64,000 nucleotides of DNA from positions 248,001 to 312,000 of the forward strand of contig NZ_BRVS01000004.1 of assembly GCF_026011795.1 (NCBI RefSeq), written 5' to 3'. The notes under the pieces were generated by a model, which saw only the letters and a list, made by a program, of their open reading frames with translations, was not told the DNA's origin and searched no databases. Below, piece by piece: positions 35,712 to 44,515 of the stretch; the stretch's first letter is position 1, and every line of letters begins with the position of its first letter. A program made the translations under genes and the position numbers. This DNA is from Arthrobacter mangrovi (GTDB lineage Bacteria; Actinomycetota; Actinomycetes; Actinomycetales; Micrococcaceae).

Positions 35712-35754
35712 CCTGGCCGGGGTCCCGGGCGATGCGCCCGGGACCCCGGCCAGG
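35712..35754 (-). terminator. 20-bp perfect hairpin between binding protein and kinase genes
   Basis: Perfect inverted repeat, 35712-35731 with 35735-35754, three-base loop, no T-run. It lies 8 bases after the end of the substrate-binding protein on the transcribed strand, inside the operon. It likely stabilises the upstream mRNA or attenuates transcription into the enzyme genes. Confidence 0.7.
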
Positions 35755-35761
35755 CTCGTGC

Positions 35762-36841
35762 TTACTGCTGTTCCTGGCCCGGGAGGCCCTCGTAGGCGAT
35801 GTTGCCGTTCTGGAGGTTCTCGTCAACCATCTGCGGCAGCTTCTCCAGGAAGGCCTCGCGGTCGGTGACCACGTTCTTCATGGCCGCGTCCACATTCTCC
35901 GTGGTGATGGCGGGCATGATGTACTTCGGGGTCGCCTCCACGTTCTCGCCGCGGGCCAGCTTGGCCGCCACGGCCAGGCCGGCGGCCATCTCCACGGTGC
36001 CGTGCTGCAGCGAAGTGCCGATGAAGTCGCCGCTCTTGACCGCCTTCAGGCCGTCCTCGATGCCGTCGATGCCGACGATCTTGACGTCCTTGAGGCCGGC
36101 CTCGTTTAGGGCCTGCAGGGCGCCCAGGCCCATGTCGTCGTTCTGCGAGATCACGCCGTCGATGTCGGATCCGAAGGCGGAGATCCAGTTCTTCATCTTG
36201 TTCACGGCCTCGTCACGCTTCCAGTTGGCCGTGTCCTTGGCCAGAACCTTAATGTCCGGGTTCTCCTTGAGGACCTTATCGATGCCGGCGCCGCGGTCGA
36301 TCTGGCCGGAACCACCGATCGGGCCCTCCAGGATGACCACGTTGCCCTTGCCGCCGAGGGCCTCGACCATCATCTTCGCTTCCTGCTCGCCGGCGGCGAC
36401 GTCGTCGGGCTGCACGGAGCCGGCCAGCTTGTCGCTCTTCAGGGCGGAGTTGACGTCGATGACCGGGATGCCCTTCTCCTCGGCCGCGGCGATCTGCGGC
36501 TGCAGGGAATCGGCCTGGACCGGGTTGATCAGGATGGCGTCGACGCCCTGGTTGATGTACTGGTCCACCTGGTTGGCCTGGGTGGCGACATCGAGGTTCG
36601 CCGAGTTCCACAGCATGTTGATGTCGTTGGCCTTGGCGTAGGCGTCCATGCCTTCCTTGCCCTGCGTGACGAAGGAGGACATGTCGTACACGGTGACGCC
36701 CACGGTGACGGCGCCGTCGCCGCCGTCGGTGGCCCCGCTGCCGGCCGAGGTGTCGCCAGCGCCACAGCCGGCCAGCACCAGCGCCGCGGCGGCACCGAGG
36801 CCTGCGACCTGCAGCATTTTCGAGGTACGGGTGATCTTCAT
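35762..36841 (-). CDS. Sugar ABC transporter substrate-binding lipoprotein
   Basis: A 359-residue periplasmic-binding-protein-like lipoprotein of the ribose/LacI-type (Peripla_BP_4) group. The signal peptide ends in LVLAGCGAG with lipid-attached Cys26. The mature part starts with [26 protein letters not shown], and [30 protein letters not shown] and [15 protein letters not shown] are typical ligand-pocket segments. It delivers a polyol or sugar, here probably a tetritol, to the adjacent permease. AAAGGAACCCAA precedes the ATG. Confidence 0.93.
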   Translation of the reverse strand: MKITRTSKMLQVAGLGAAAALVLAGCGAGDTSAGSGATDGGDGAVTVGVTVYDMSSFVTQGKEGMDAYAKANDINMLWNSANLDVATQANQVDQYINQGVDAILINPVQADSLQPQIAAAEEKGIPVIDVNSALKSDKLAGSVQPDDVAAGEQEAKMMVEALGGKGNVVILEGPIGGSGQIDRGAGIDKVLKENPDIKVLAKDTANWKRDEAVNKMKNWISAFGSDIDGVISQNDDMGLGALQALNEAGLKDVKIVGIDGIEDGLKAVKSGDFIGTSLQHGTVEMAAGLAVAAKLARGENVEATPKYIMPAITTENVDAAMKNVVTDREAFLEKLPQMVDENLQNGNIAYEGLPGQEQQ

Positions 36842-36852
36842 TTGGGTTCCTT

Positions 36853-36882
36853 TAACTAGGTATCTGCTAACTAGGTATCTGC
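36853..36882. repeat. Tandem duplication of a 15-base unit
   Basis: TAACTAGGTATCTGC occurs twice in immediate succession (36853-36867 and 36868-36882), between the permease and binding-protein genes and just upstream of the latter's ribosome-binding site. Confidence 0.9.
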
Positions 36883-36897
36883 GGAAGGTGCGAAGTT

Positions 36898-37920
36898 CTA
36901 ACTGGTCCGGCGCTTGGCTGCCCAGACATCGATGGCCACGGCGAGCACGATCAGCACGCCCTTGATCACGTCCTGCCAGTAGGAGGGCACGATCAGCAGG
37001 TCCAGGCCGTTGTTCAGGGTCTGGATCAGCAGCAGGCCGATGGCGGTGCCCCAGATGGTGCCGCGGCCGCCCATGAGGCTAGCCCCGCCGATGACAACGG
37101 CGGCGATGGCGTCCAGCTCGTAGCCCTGTCCCAGGTTCGGTGCGCCGGAGATGACGCGGGAGGCGAGCATCAGGCCGGATACGCCGGCGAGGACGCCGCT
37201 GATGGTGTAGACGCTGAACAGCACGCGCTTGGACTTCACGCCGGCGATCTCGGCCGCCAGACGGTTGCCGCCGACGGCGTAGACGCGCATGCCGTAGGAG
37301 GTCCGCTTCATGATGATCGCGAGGCCCACGATGGCCAGGATCATCAGGAGCACGGGAATCTTCAGCCCCAGGACCTCGGTGTTGGCGATGGCGCCGAAGT
37401 TGGCCGGCAGGCCGTTGATCGGCGCGCCCCCGCCGATGACATAGGCGACGCCGGAGGCCAGGGTCAGCATGCCCAGGGTGGCGATGAAGGGCGGCACGTT
37501 CATCCGGCTGACCACAAAGCCATTGATGGCACCGGCCGCCAGCCCCACGAGCACCGCGACAAGGACCGTGAGCAGCAGGTTGCCGTCCGAGGCCTTGGCC
37601 ACGTAGGCGGCCGCCATGGCGCTGGCCGCGATGACGCTGCCCACGGAAAGGTCGATGCCGCCGGTCAGAATGACCAGGGTCTGCCCCAGGGCGATCAGGG
37701 CGAAGGGCGCGGCCGCGATCAGGATGGTGGTCATGTTCTCGAGCGTCCCAAAGCGCGCGCTCTTGTAGAGGAAGAACGCCACCACGAACAGCATGACCAC
37801 GACCATGGCGTGGCGGACGGCGAATCCCTGGAGCCATTGCCAGCTGAACCGCCTGGTCGGGTCCTTGGTGGCCGTTCCGCCCGGTGAGGGTTCGAGCATT
37901 GTGCTTCGGTCAGTCGTCAT
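36898..37920 (-). CDS. Sugar ABC transporter permease (RbsC type)
   Basis: A 340-residue permease with 8-10 transmembrane helices. [20 protein letters not shown] and [16 protein letters not shown] are the classical BPD_transp_2 signatures of the ribose/xylose importers. Its start overlaps the end of the ATPase gene by 11 bases, so the two are translationally coupled. It forms the membrane channel of the importer whose binding protein is encoded next. Confidence 0.94.
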   Translation of the reverse strand: MTTDRSTMLEPSPGGTATKDPTRRFSWQWLQGFAVRHAMVVVMLFVVAFFLYKSARFGTLENMTTILIAAAPFALIALGQTLVILTGGIDLSVGSVIAASAMAAAYVAKASDGNLLLTVLVAVLVGLAAGAINGFVVSRMNVPPFIATLGMLTLASGVAYVIGGGAPINGLPANFGAIANTEVLGLKIPVLLMILAIVGLAIIMKRTSYGMRVYAVGGNRLAAEIAGVKSKRVLFSVYTISGVLAGVSGLMLASRVISGAPNLGQGYELDAIAAVVIGGASLMGGRGTIWGTAIGLLLIQTLNNGLDLLIVPSYWQDVIKGVLIVLAVAIDVWAAKRRTS

Positions 37921-39475
37921 TGTTCTCGGTTTCCTTCTTTGTGGAGGCTTCCAGACCGGAGGCCAGCCGGAAAATCTTGTCCTGCGCGGAGGATTCCAGC
38001 AGTTCTGTCTTGCTCAGTTCCCCGGCCACGGTCAGCCCGCGCATGACGAGGGCGCGGTGGGAGAGGCTGAGGATCTCGGGCATGTCGCTGGAGGCCATGA
38101 CGACGGCCATGCCCTGCTCCGCAAGGTCGACGATGATCCTGTAGATCTCGCTGCGGGCCCCGACGTCTACCCCACGGGTGGGTTCGTCCAGCAGCAGCAC
38201 GTCCACCGGACCTGTCAGCCACCTGCCGAAGACCACCTTCTGCTGGTTGCCGCCGGAGAGCGTTTCCATGCTCTGCCCGAGGCCGCGGCTCTTGAGGTTC
38301 ATCGACTTCATGATGTCCCCGATGCTGCCCGACCGCTTCCGGTTGTTGATCCAGCCGGCATTGCTGAAGGACTTGATCCGCGGCAGCGAGGCATTGTCCA
38401 GCACGCTCATGGACAGCACTGCGCCGGCGCCCTTGCGGTCCTCCGGCACGAGGGCGATCTTCGAGGCGATGGCGGCCGCGGGGTTGCCCAGGGCGACCTT
38501 CCGGCCACCGACGGCCACGGAACCGGCGGCGGGATGGCGCATCCCGAAGATGCTCTCCATCAGCTCGGTGCGCCCGGCGCCGACCAGCCCGGCCAGACCG
38601 AGGATCTCGCCGCGGCGGACCGAGAAGCTCACCGGCTCGGTGCCGTGGCCGATGACCAGGTCCTGGACGGTCAGGGCGACCTCGTCCTTCGGGACACCGA
38701 TCTCCGGGAACATGTCCTCCAGCTCGCGGCCGATCATGGCCTCGACGATGTCGTCGTCGCTGAGCTGGTCCAGCGGCTTGTCCTCGACCAGATTGCCATC
38801 CCGAAGGACGATGACGCGGTCCGCCATCGCCCGAATTTCCTCCATCTTGTGAGTGGTAAAGAGCATGGCCACGCCCTGGTCGCGCAGCGAGCGCACGACC
38901 GAGTAGAGCCGCTCGACCTCCTGCTCGGCAATCGCGCTGGTAGGCTCGTCCAGCAGCAGGACCTTGGCGCCCCGGCTGGTGGCCTTGACGATCTCGATGA
39001 TCTGGCGGATGCCTACCGGCAGGGAGCCCATCCGCGCGGCGGGGTCGATCTCGAGACCGAACGGCTTGAGGAACTCCCGGGCCTGGCGCATCATGGCCCG
39101 GCGGTTCAGCAGGCCCACCGGCGAGCGCAGCTCGCGGCCGACGAACAGGTTCTCGTAGACGGTCATTTCCGGGATCGAGGCCAGCTCCTGGGGAACGATG
39201 GCGACCCCGAGCCGGTGCGCGGCCTGGATGTCCCCGGCGTGCAGGTGCTCGCTGCGGACCTCCACGGTTCCCTCGTCGGGCTTGTACTGCCCGGAAGCGA
39301 TCTTCATCAGGGTAGACTTACCGGCGCCGTTTTCGCCGGCCAGGGCAGTGACCGTCCCCGGCTCGAGGACGAGCGAAATACCCTTCAGGACGGGGATGCC
39401 GCCAAAGCTCATGCGGATGCCGTGGCATTCAATCGCGGCGGTGGCGACCGCCTCTGGGGTGTGCGTGGTGTGCAT
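37910..39475 (-). CDS. Sugar ABC transporter ATPase, two-domain
   Basis: A 521-residue protein with two ABC domains, as in RbsA/XylG. The first has a full Walker A (GENGAGKST, residues ~47-55) and LLLDEPTSAI; the second has the degenerate GLVGAGRTEL loop usual for the family, the SGGNQQKVVFG signature and LLLDEPTRGVDVG. It energises import through the adjacent permease. It lies four bases downstream of the zinc dehydrogenase on the same strand. Confidence 0.95.
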   Translation of the reverse strand: MHTTHTPEAVATAAIECHGIRMSFGGIPVLKGISLVLEPGTVTALAGENGAGKSTLMKIASGQYKPDEGTVEVRSEHLHAGDIQAAHRLGVAIVPQELASIPEMTVYENLFVGRELRSPVGLLNRRAMMRQAREFLKPFGLEIDPAARMGSLPVGIRQIIEIVKATSRGAKVLLLDEPTSAIAEQEVERLYSVVRSLRDQGVAMLFTTHKMEEIRAMADRVIVLRDGNLVEDKPLDQLSDDDIVEAMIGRELEDMFPEIGVPKDEVALTVQDLVIGHGTEPVSFSVRRGEILGLAGLVGAGRTELMESIFGMRHPAAGSVAVGGRKVALGNPAAAIASKIALVPEDRKGAGAVLSMSVLDNASLPRIKSFSNAGWINNRKRSGSIGDIMKSMNLKSRGLGQSMETLSGGNQQKVVFGRWLTGPVDVLLLDEPTRGVDVGARSEIYRIIVDLAEQGMAVVMASSDMPEILSLSHRALVMRGLTVAGELSKTELLESSAQDKIFRLASGLEASTKKETENNDD

Positions 39476-39479
39476 GGGA

Positions 39480-40490
39480 TTACCGTCCCGGCCGTACGAT
39501 CGTCTTCAGGCTGCTGGACTTGGTCGAATCGACGAGTGCCTGGGCCACGTCCTCGATGCCGTAGATCCCGGTGACCAGGCCGTCCAGGTCCACGCGGCCG
39601 GTGCGCACCAGTTCGATGGCGATCGGCCAGGTATTGGCGTAGCGGAAGATCCCGGTGATGACCAGTTCGCGGTTCTGGATCAGCGAGACCGGCAGCGCCA
39701 CCTCGTCGGCGCCCATCCCGACCAGCACGACCCGGCCGGCCGGAGCCACATTGCGGATGCCGGTCAGGATCGCCGGGGTGGCCCCGGACGCCTCGATGAA
39801 GGCGTCGACCTCCAGGCCCAGGTTGGCCACGTCGTCGGTCCTGGGATCGATCACGCGGTCGGCACCGAAGGAGAGGGCCTTCCGGCGGCGCTCCTCATCG
39901 AGGTCGGAGACGATGACCTCGGTCGCGCCGAAGGCCTTGGCCACCTGGGCGCAGATGATGCCGATCGGACCGGCACCAGTGATGAGCACCTTCGAGCCGG
40001 GCGTGACCTGCGCCTTCTGCATGGCGGCAATACCCACGGACAGCGGCTCCATCAGGGCCGCGGCCTCGTCGCTGATGCTGTCGGGCACCGCGAAGGCGAA
40101 GTGGGACTGGATCTTGACGAATTCCATGAACGCTCCGTCAACCGGCGGGGTCGCATAGAACTGCATGGCCGGATCCAGGTTGTAGCAGCCGGCCAGCGAC
40201 TGCTTGGAGTGCGGATCGGGCCGCTGGGGCTCGATCGAGACGCGCTCCCCCACCCGCGCCGGATCCACCGCGCTGCCGACGGCGACGACGGTTCCGGCGG
40301 CCTCGTGCCCGAGCACCATCGGAGATTCCACGACGAAATCCCCGATCCTGCCTTCCTTGAAGTAATGCACATCCGAACCGCAGACACCCACTGCGGAAAC
40401 ACGGACCAGGACCTCGTCGGCGTCCAGGGCGGGCACGGGCCGGTCTTCGACCACCACGGACTGCGGCTGCACCAAGACACTGGCCTTCAT
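39480..40490 (-). CDS. Zinc-type medium-chain polyol dehydrogenase
   Basis: A 336-residue MDR-superfamily dehydrogenase like sorbitol/xylitol dehydrogenase. The catalytic zinc site is seen in VCGSDVHYFKEG and GHEAAGTVV; the NAD loop is ITGAGPIGIICAQVA. The lobe that usually holds four Cys for structural zinc reads RPDPHSKQSLAGCYNLD, with only one Cys, so structural zinc is probably lost. An in-frame GTG at 40514 with AAGGGAAG upstream is a possible alternative start. In the M. smegmatis pathway a comparable enzyme oxidises L-threitol to L-erythrulose; that role is inferred here. Confidence 0.87.
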   Translation of the reverse strand: MKASVLVQPQSVVVEDRPVPALDADEVLVRVSAVGVCGSDVHYFKEGRIGDFVVESPMVLGHEAAGTVVAVGSAVDPARVGERVSIEPQRPDPHSKQSLAGCYNLDPAMQFYATPPVDGAFMEFVKIQSHFAFAVPDSISDEAAALMEPLSVGIAAMQKAQVTPGSKVLITGAGPIGIICAQVAKAFGATEVIVSDLDEERRRKALSFGADRVIDPRTDDVANLGLEVDAFIEASGATPAILTGIRNVAPAGRVVLVGMGADEVALPVSLIQNRELVITGIFRYANTWPIAIELVRTGRVDLDGLVTGIYGIEDVAQALVDSTKSSSLKTIVRPGR

Positions 40491-40598
40491 GGTTTCCGGC
40501 AAGACTGCTTCCACCGATTGACTTCCCTTCGTACTCAAGCCGCCGCAGGAAGGTCTCGGAATTGAGTCCAGCAGACCGCGGCGGCCGATCCAGCAAAA

Positions 40599-40647
40599 GT
40601 ATGACCCACCTCTCAACATATGTGCAACCTCTTGCTCACATGAGCAA
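40599..40647. promoter_or_regulatory. Divergent operator/promoter of the tetritol operon
   Basis: A perfect 16-bp palindrome TTGCTCA-ca-TGAGCAA (40632-40647) and an imperfect copy around ACATATGT (40616-40623) lie 20 bases apart centre to centre. On the minus strand, TTGCAC (40622-40627), a 17-base spacer and TCATAC (40599-40604) form a possible promoter whose -35 overlaps the second copy. These are likely sites for the SorC-type regulator encoded divergently. Confidence 0.6.
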
Positions 40648-40707
40648 ATTTTGGGAAGGTAGTCTTGCAACCAGACGGGGTGGCAACAGGAAAGACAAGA
40701 GACACGG

Positions 40708-41649
40708 ATGGCACAGCTAGGACCGGATGCGCTCGTGCGCACCGCGTACATCGCCCAGCAGCATTTCATCGAGGGAAAGACCCGGATCGAGATCGCTGCC
40801 GAGACGGGCCTGAGCCGTTTCAAGATCGGCCGGATCCTCGAGCAGGCAATCGCCACGGGGGTGGTCAGGTTCGAGATCGCAAGCCCGTCCTCCCTTGACC
40901 TGGAACTGTCGGTTAAGCTGCAGAAGGCCTACGGCCTCGAACGGGCCATCGCGGTCAATGTGCCCTCGGAAACGCCCGAGGTCGTCCAGCAGCACCTGGG
41001 CAGCACCGCCGCCGACCTGCTGACGGAGATCCTGACCGATGACGACGTCCTCGGCCTGACCTCGGGCCGGACGGTGAACGCGCTGGCCCGGTCGCTGCGC
41101 TCTCTACCGCGCTGCGAAGTCGTGCAGCTGGCAGGGATTGCCGGCCCCATCCAGGAGACCGGGATCGAAACCATCCGCAGGGTCAGTGCCGTCGCCGGCA
41201 CCAGGCCATGGACGATTTATGCCCCCTTGATCGTCAGCGACGCCGCCACCGCCGAGGGCCTGCGCCGGCAGCACGAGCTGGTGGATACCTTCGCGCAGTA
41301 CGCGCGCGTGACCGTCGCCGTCGTCGCCGTCGGCAGCTGGTCGCCGCCCGATTCGCAGATGGTCGAGAATCCAGCCCTAGCGGGGCCGGAACGGGACGCC
41401 CTCATCGGCCGCGGGGTCAGGGCGGAAATTTGCGCGACCCTCGTGAATGACCAGGGGCAGGTCATCGACGACGTGGATGACCGCTGCATCGCCATCCCCG
41501 AGGTGCAGCTGCGCCGGATCCCGCACGTCATCGCCGTGGCGGGCGGCGCAACCAAGACCCAGGCCATCCGCGCCGTGCTGGTCTCCGGGCTGGCTCACTC
41601 GCTGATTACCGATGCCGGCACCGCCCGCAGGCTTCTCGACATGCAGTAG
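40708..41649 (+). CDS. SorC/DeoR-type sugar-responsive regulator
   Basis: A 313-residue SorC-family regulator. The N-terminal helix-turn-helix covers HFIEGKTRIEIAAETGLSRFKIGRIL (residues ~18-43), followed by the sugar-phosphate-binding domain with LGLTSGRTVNALARSL, VQLAGIAGP and AVAGGATKTQAIRAVL. It is divergent from the nine-gene operon. SorC proteins usually repress until a phosphorylated sugar binds; the ligand here may be an erythrulose phosphate (inference). Confidence 0.9.
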   Translation: MAQLGPDALVRTAYIAQQHFIEGKTRIEIAAETGLSRFKIGRILEQAIATGVVRFEIASPSSLDLELSVKLQKAYGLERAIAVNVPSETPEVVQQHLGSTAADLLTEILTDDDVLGLTSGRTVNALARSLRSLPRCEVVQLAGIAGPIQETGIETIRRVSAVAGTRPWTIYAPLIVSDAATAEGLRRQHELVDTFAQYARVTVAVVAVGSWSPPDSQMVENPALAGPERDALIGRGVRAEICATLVNDQGQVIDDVDDRCIAIPEVQLRRIPHVIAVAGGATKTQAIRAVLVSGLAHSLITDAGTARRLLDMQ

Positions 41650-41705
41650 CGGCCCCGGGAAGCGTGCCGCCCGCGGAACGCGCAGGCAGGATGGAAGCGG
41701 CTGTG

Positions 41706-42326
41706 CTACACGTTCCAGCCGGTAACCGCGGGCGTCTTCTTATCCCACCCCAGGCTGCAGACCGCAGCGGTGTCCAGGACGAAGCGGCGCCCCTCAACCG
41801 GCGGCAGGTCCAGCCAGCGGGCGGCGAGGACCCGAAGGAAATGGCCATGCGCCACGAGGAGGACGTTGCGTTGGTCCGCGGAATCGGTGTGGAACGGCGG
41901 ATCTGAAGGACTGTCTAGCACTTTGGCAATGACATGGTCAGCCCTGTCCGCCACCTGCTCGAGCGTCTCTCCGCCGCGCACCCCGTGGGTCCAGATCAGA
42001 TACGCCGGGTCCTTGGCGCGGATGTCAGCGCTGCGGAGACCCTCATACTCGCCGTAGTCCCACTCATGCGCATATGGAACCACTTCTGGATCTGCGAACC
42101 CCGCCAGCTGGGCGGTCCGGACCGCGCGCCTGAGAGGGGAGGACAGTACTGTCGAGAATTTCAGTCCTGACAGCTTTTTTCCTGCTTCTTCGGCCTGGCG
42201 CACACCGTTTTCGGTTAGGTCGAGGTCGGTCAGCCCTGTGTACTGCCCGCTCCTGGACCAGTCCGTCTCGCCGTGGCGCAGAAGCCAGAGCTTGGGGTGG
42301 TCATGGCTAACAGGCAGATAGCTCAT
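41706..42326 (-). CDS. Histidine phosphatase (phosphoglycerate-mutase-like)
   Basis: A 206-residue member of the histidine phosphatase superfamily. The phosphorylated His is in LLRHGETDWSRSGQYTG; SSPLRRAVRTAQ, WDYGEYEG and VAHGHFLRVLA carry the remaining pocket residues. The ATG at 42326 overlaps the stop of the CCA-adding enzyme (ATGA). The members closest to this type are phosphatases rather than glycolytic mutases; the substrate is unknown. Confidence 0.9.
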   Translation of the reverse strand: MSYLPVSHDHPKLWLLRHGETDWSRSGQYTGLTDLDLTENGVRQAEEAGKKLSGLKFSTVLSSPLRRAVRTAQLAGFADPEVVPYAHEWDYGEYEGLRSADIRAKDPAYLIWTHGVRGGETLEQVADRADHVIAKVLDSPSDPPFHTDSADQRNVLLVAHGHFLRVLAARWLDLPPVEGRRFVLDTAAVCSLGWDKKTPAVTGWNV

Positions 42327-43786
42327 GACTCCTCCGGCAGTGTTGCGGATTCGGGCTGCCGGCTCCACCACTCCAGGAGCTTCTTCTCTGCAACCTCGGG
42401 CTCCTGCGGCCCGTTCTCCATCCGCTCGTCGAGCAGGAACTTGTACGCCCTTCCCACCACCGGGCCGGGTTTGATCCCGAGCAGCGACATGATCCGTTGC
42501 CCGTCCAGATCCGGCCGCACGGAATCGAGCTGCTCCTGCTCCTTCAGCGCCGCAATGCGCTGCTCCAAGTCGTCATACGCGAACGCCAGCCGCTCCGCCT
42601 TGCGCCGGTTGCGGGTGGTGACGTCCGAACGGGTCAACCGGTGCAGCCGCTCGAGCAGCGGCCCGGCGTCCGTGACATACCGGCGGACCGCCGAGTCCGT
42701 CCAGCCCGCCTCGCCATAGCCATAGAACCGCATGTGGAGCTCCACGAGCCGCGAGACGGCCTTGATCGTGTCATTGTCGAAACGCAGCTTCTTCATCCGC
42801 TTGGCCGTCAGCTTCGCGCCCACCGCGTCGTGGTGCCGGAAGCTGACCGCGCCCGAAGGCTCGAACCGCCGTGTGGCCGGCTTGCCGACGTCGTGCATTA
42901 GCGCCGCGAACCGCAGGACGAAGTCCGGTCCGGGCACCGCACCGTCGTCGTCCGTTTCCAGCTCGCACGCCTGCTCCAGCACGGTGAGCGAATGCTGGTA
43001 CACGTCCTTGTGCCGATGATGCTCGTCGATTTCAAGCTTGAGCGCCGCGACCTCCGGCAACACGTGCGCGGCCAGTCCGGTTTCCACCAGCAGATCGATT
43101 CCGGCCCGCGGGTCCTTGCCGTTGACCAGCTTGACCAGTTCATCGCGCACGCGCTCCGCCGAAATAATCTCGATCCGCTCGGCCATATCCGTCATGGCCC
43201 CAGCCACCTCGGGGGCTACCGACACCTTGAGCTGGGAGGCGAACCGGGCGGCGCGGAGCATGCGCAGCGGGTCATCGGAGAACGACGCCGATGGCTCCCC
43301 CGGGGTGCGGACCATACCGGCGTGCAGGTCGCGGACGCCGCCATACGGGTCGACCAGCTCCAGCGAGGGCAGCCTCAGCGCCATGGCGTTCATGGTGAAG
43401 TCTCGGCGGAACAAGTCATCCTCCAGCGACGTGCCGAATGCGACCTGCGGCTTTCGCGAATCCGCGTCATAGGCGTCGGCGCGGTAGGTAGTGACCTCGA
43501 TGGTGTAGTCGCCCTTGCGCATCCCAATGGTCCCGAAGTCACGCCCGATTTCCCAGAAGCTGTCCGCCCATTTGCGGATGACGGCGATGATGGCGTCCGG
43601 GTCGGCGTCGCTCGTGAAGTCGAGATCCGGAGACACCCGGCCAAGGAAGAGATCGCGCACCGGGCCGCCCACCAGGGACAGCTCGTGGCCGGCGTCCACA
43701 AAACGCTGCCCCAATTCCATGACGACGTCGGGCAGCTGCAGGGCGGAAGTCCCGGGGGCGTTTGCCGGGCCAAAAACGTGAACCAT
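42323..43786 (-). CDS. CCA tRNA nucleotidyltransferase
   Basis: A 487-residue class II nucleotidyltransferase that adds or repairs the 3' CCA of tRNA. The head domain has LVGGPVRDLFLGR and the catalytic DLDFTSDA carboxylates; RRDFTMNAMAL and DDPLRMLRAARFA follow. An HD domain is present (HHRHKDVYQHS, ALMHDVGKP), as usual in actinobacterial members. Followed by the phosphatase in an ATGA overlap; divergent from the Nudix gene. Confidence 0.95.
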   Translation of the reverse strand: MVHVFGPANAPGTSALQLPDVVMELGQRFVDAGHELSLVGGPVRDLFLGRVSPDLDFTSDADPDAIIAVIRKWADSFWEIGRDFGTIGMRKGDYTIEVTTYRADAYDADSRKPQVAFGTSLEDDLFRRDFTMNAMALRLPSLELVDPYGGVRDLHAGMVRTPGEPSASFSDDPLRMLRAARFASQLKVSVAPEVAGAMTDMAERIEIISAERVRDELVKLVNGKDPRAGIDLLVETGLAAHVLPEVAALKLEIDEHHRHKDVYQHSLTVLEQACELETDDDGAVPGPDFVLRFAALMHDVGKPATRRFEPSGAVSFRHHDAVGAKLTAKRMKKLRFDNDTIKAVSRLVELHMRFYGYGEAGWTDSAVRRYVTDAGPLLERLHRLTRSDVTTRNRRKAERLAFAYDDLEQRIAALKEQEQLDSVRPDLDGQRIMSLLGIKPGPVVGRAYKFLLDERMENGPQEPEVAEKKLLEWWSRQPESATLPEES

Positions 43787-43887
43787 AGTGACTTAAGCGT
43801 GCCAGAAACCCCTCCCTCGCGCTGAAGAATTCCGGCGGCCCGCAGTGTCATCATCCGCGGCTACCAAAAATCGTTAGAGTGGACTGC

Positions 43888-44412
43888 ATGGCATATCCGG
43901 TCCCAAGCGCACCAAAGCGCACTCCGCTAACAGCGGCAGTGGGCAGTGCCGCGCCCGGACACCATGCCCTGCCCACCGTGGAGGAAGTTTCCGCTGGCGG
44001 CGTCGTCGTGGACACAGCCACGGAGGAGCTCCGCGTCGCCATCATCGCGCGGTTCAACCGCGGCGGCCGGCTTGAGTGGTGCCTGCCGAAGGGCCACCCC
44101 GAGAACGCGGAGACCAATGAGGAAGCGGCAGTCCGCGAGATCGAAGAGGAAACCGGGATCCAAGGCAAGGTCCTGGCCACCCTCGGCAGCATCGACTACT
44201 GGTTCACGGTGAGCGGCCACCGCGTCCACAAGACCGTTCACCATTTCCTGCTGCGCGCGACCGGCGGCCAGCTGACCATCGAGAACGACCCGGACCACGA
44301 GGCCGTCGATGTCGCGTGGGTTCCGCTGGCCGAACTGGGCCGGAAGCTCTCCTTTCCGAATGAGCGCCGCATCGTCGATCTGGCCCGCGAAGTCCTGCCC
44401 GAGTACCTCTAA
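43888..44412 (+). CDS. Nudix hydrolase
   Basis: A 174-residue Nudix protein. The 23-residue Nudix box runs from GHPENAE through EEAAVREIEEETGI and all its conserved Gly and Glu residues are present. The chain has an N-terminal extension of ~45 residues before VEEVSAGGVVV. It hydrolyses a nucleoside diphosphate derivative or related compound; MutT-like clean-up is possible. In the mycobacterial origin region a Nudix gene also lies between the CCA enzyme and MurJ. The ATG at 43888 is chosen over a GTG nine bases upstream. Confidence 0.92.
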   Translation: MAYPVPSAPKRTPLTAAVGSAAPGHHALPTVEEVSAGGVVVDTATEELRVAIIARFNRGGRLEWCLPKGHPENAETNEEAAVREIEEETGIQGKVLATLGSIDYWFTVSGHRVHKTVHHFLLRATGGQLTIENDPDHEAVDVAWVPLAELGRKLSFPNERRIVDLAREVLPEYL

Positions 44413-44515
44413 ACTGCGGGCTGATCTGCCGCCGGCGGGCCCACAGCCCCGGGACACGATCAGCTGGGTGTTGTCTGGACGGCCGCGGCGGCCCTAAATG
44501 AGACGATAGACAACG

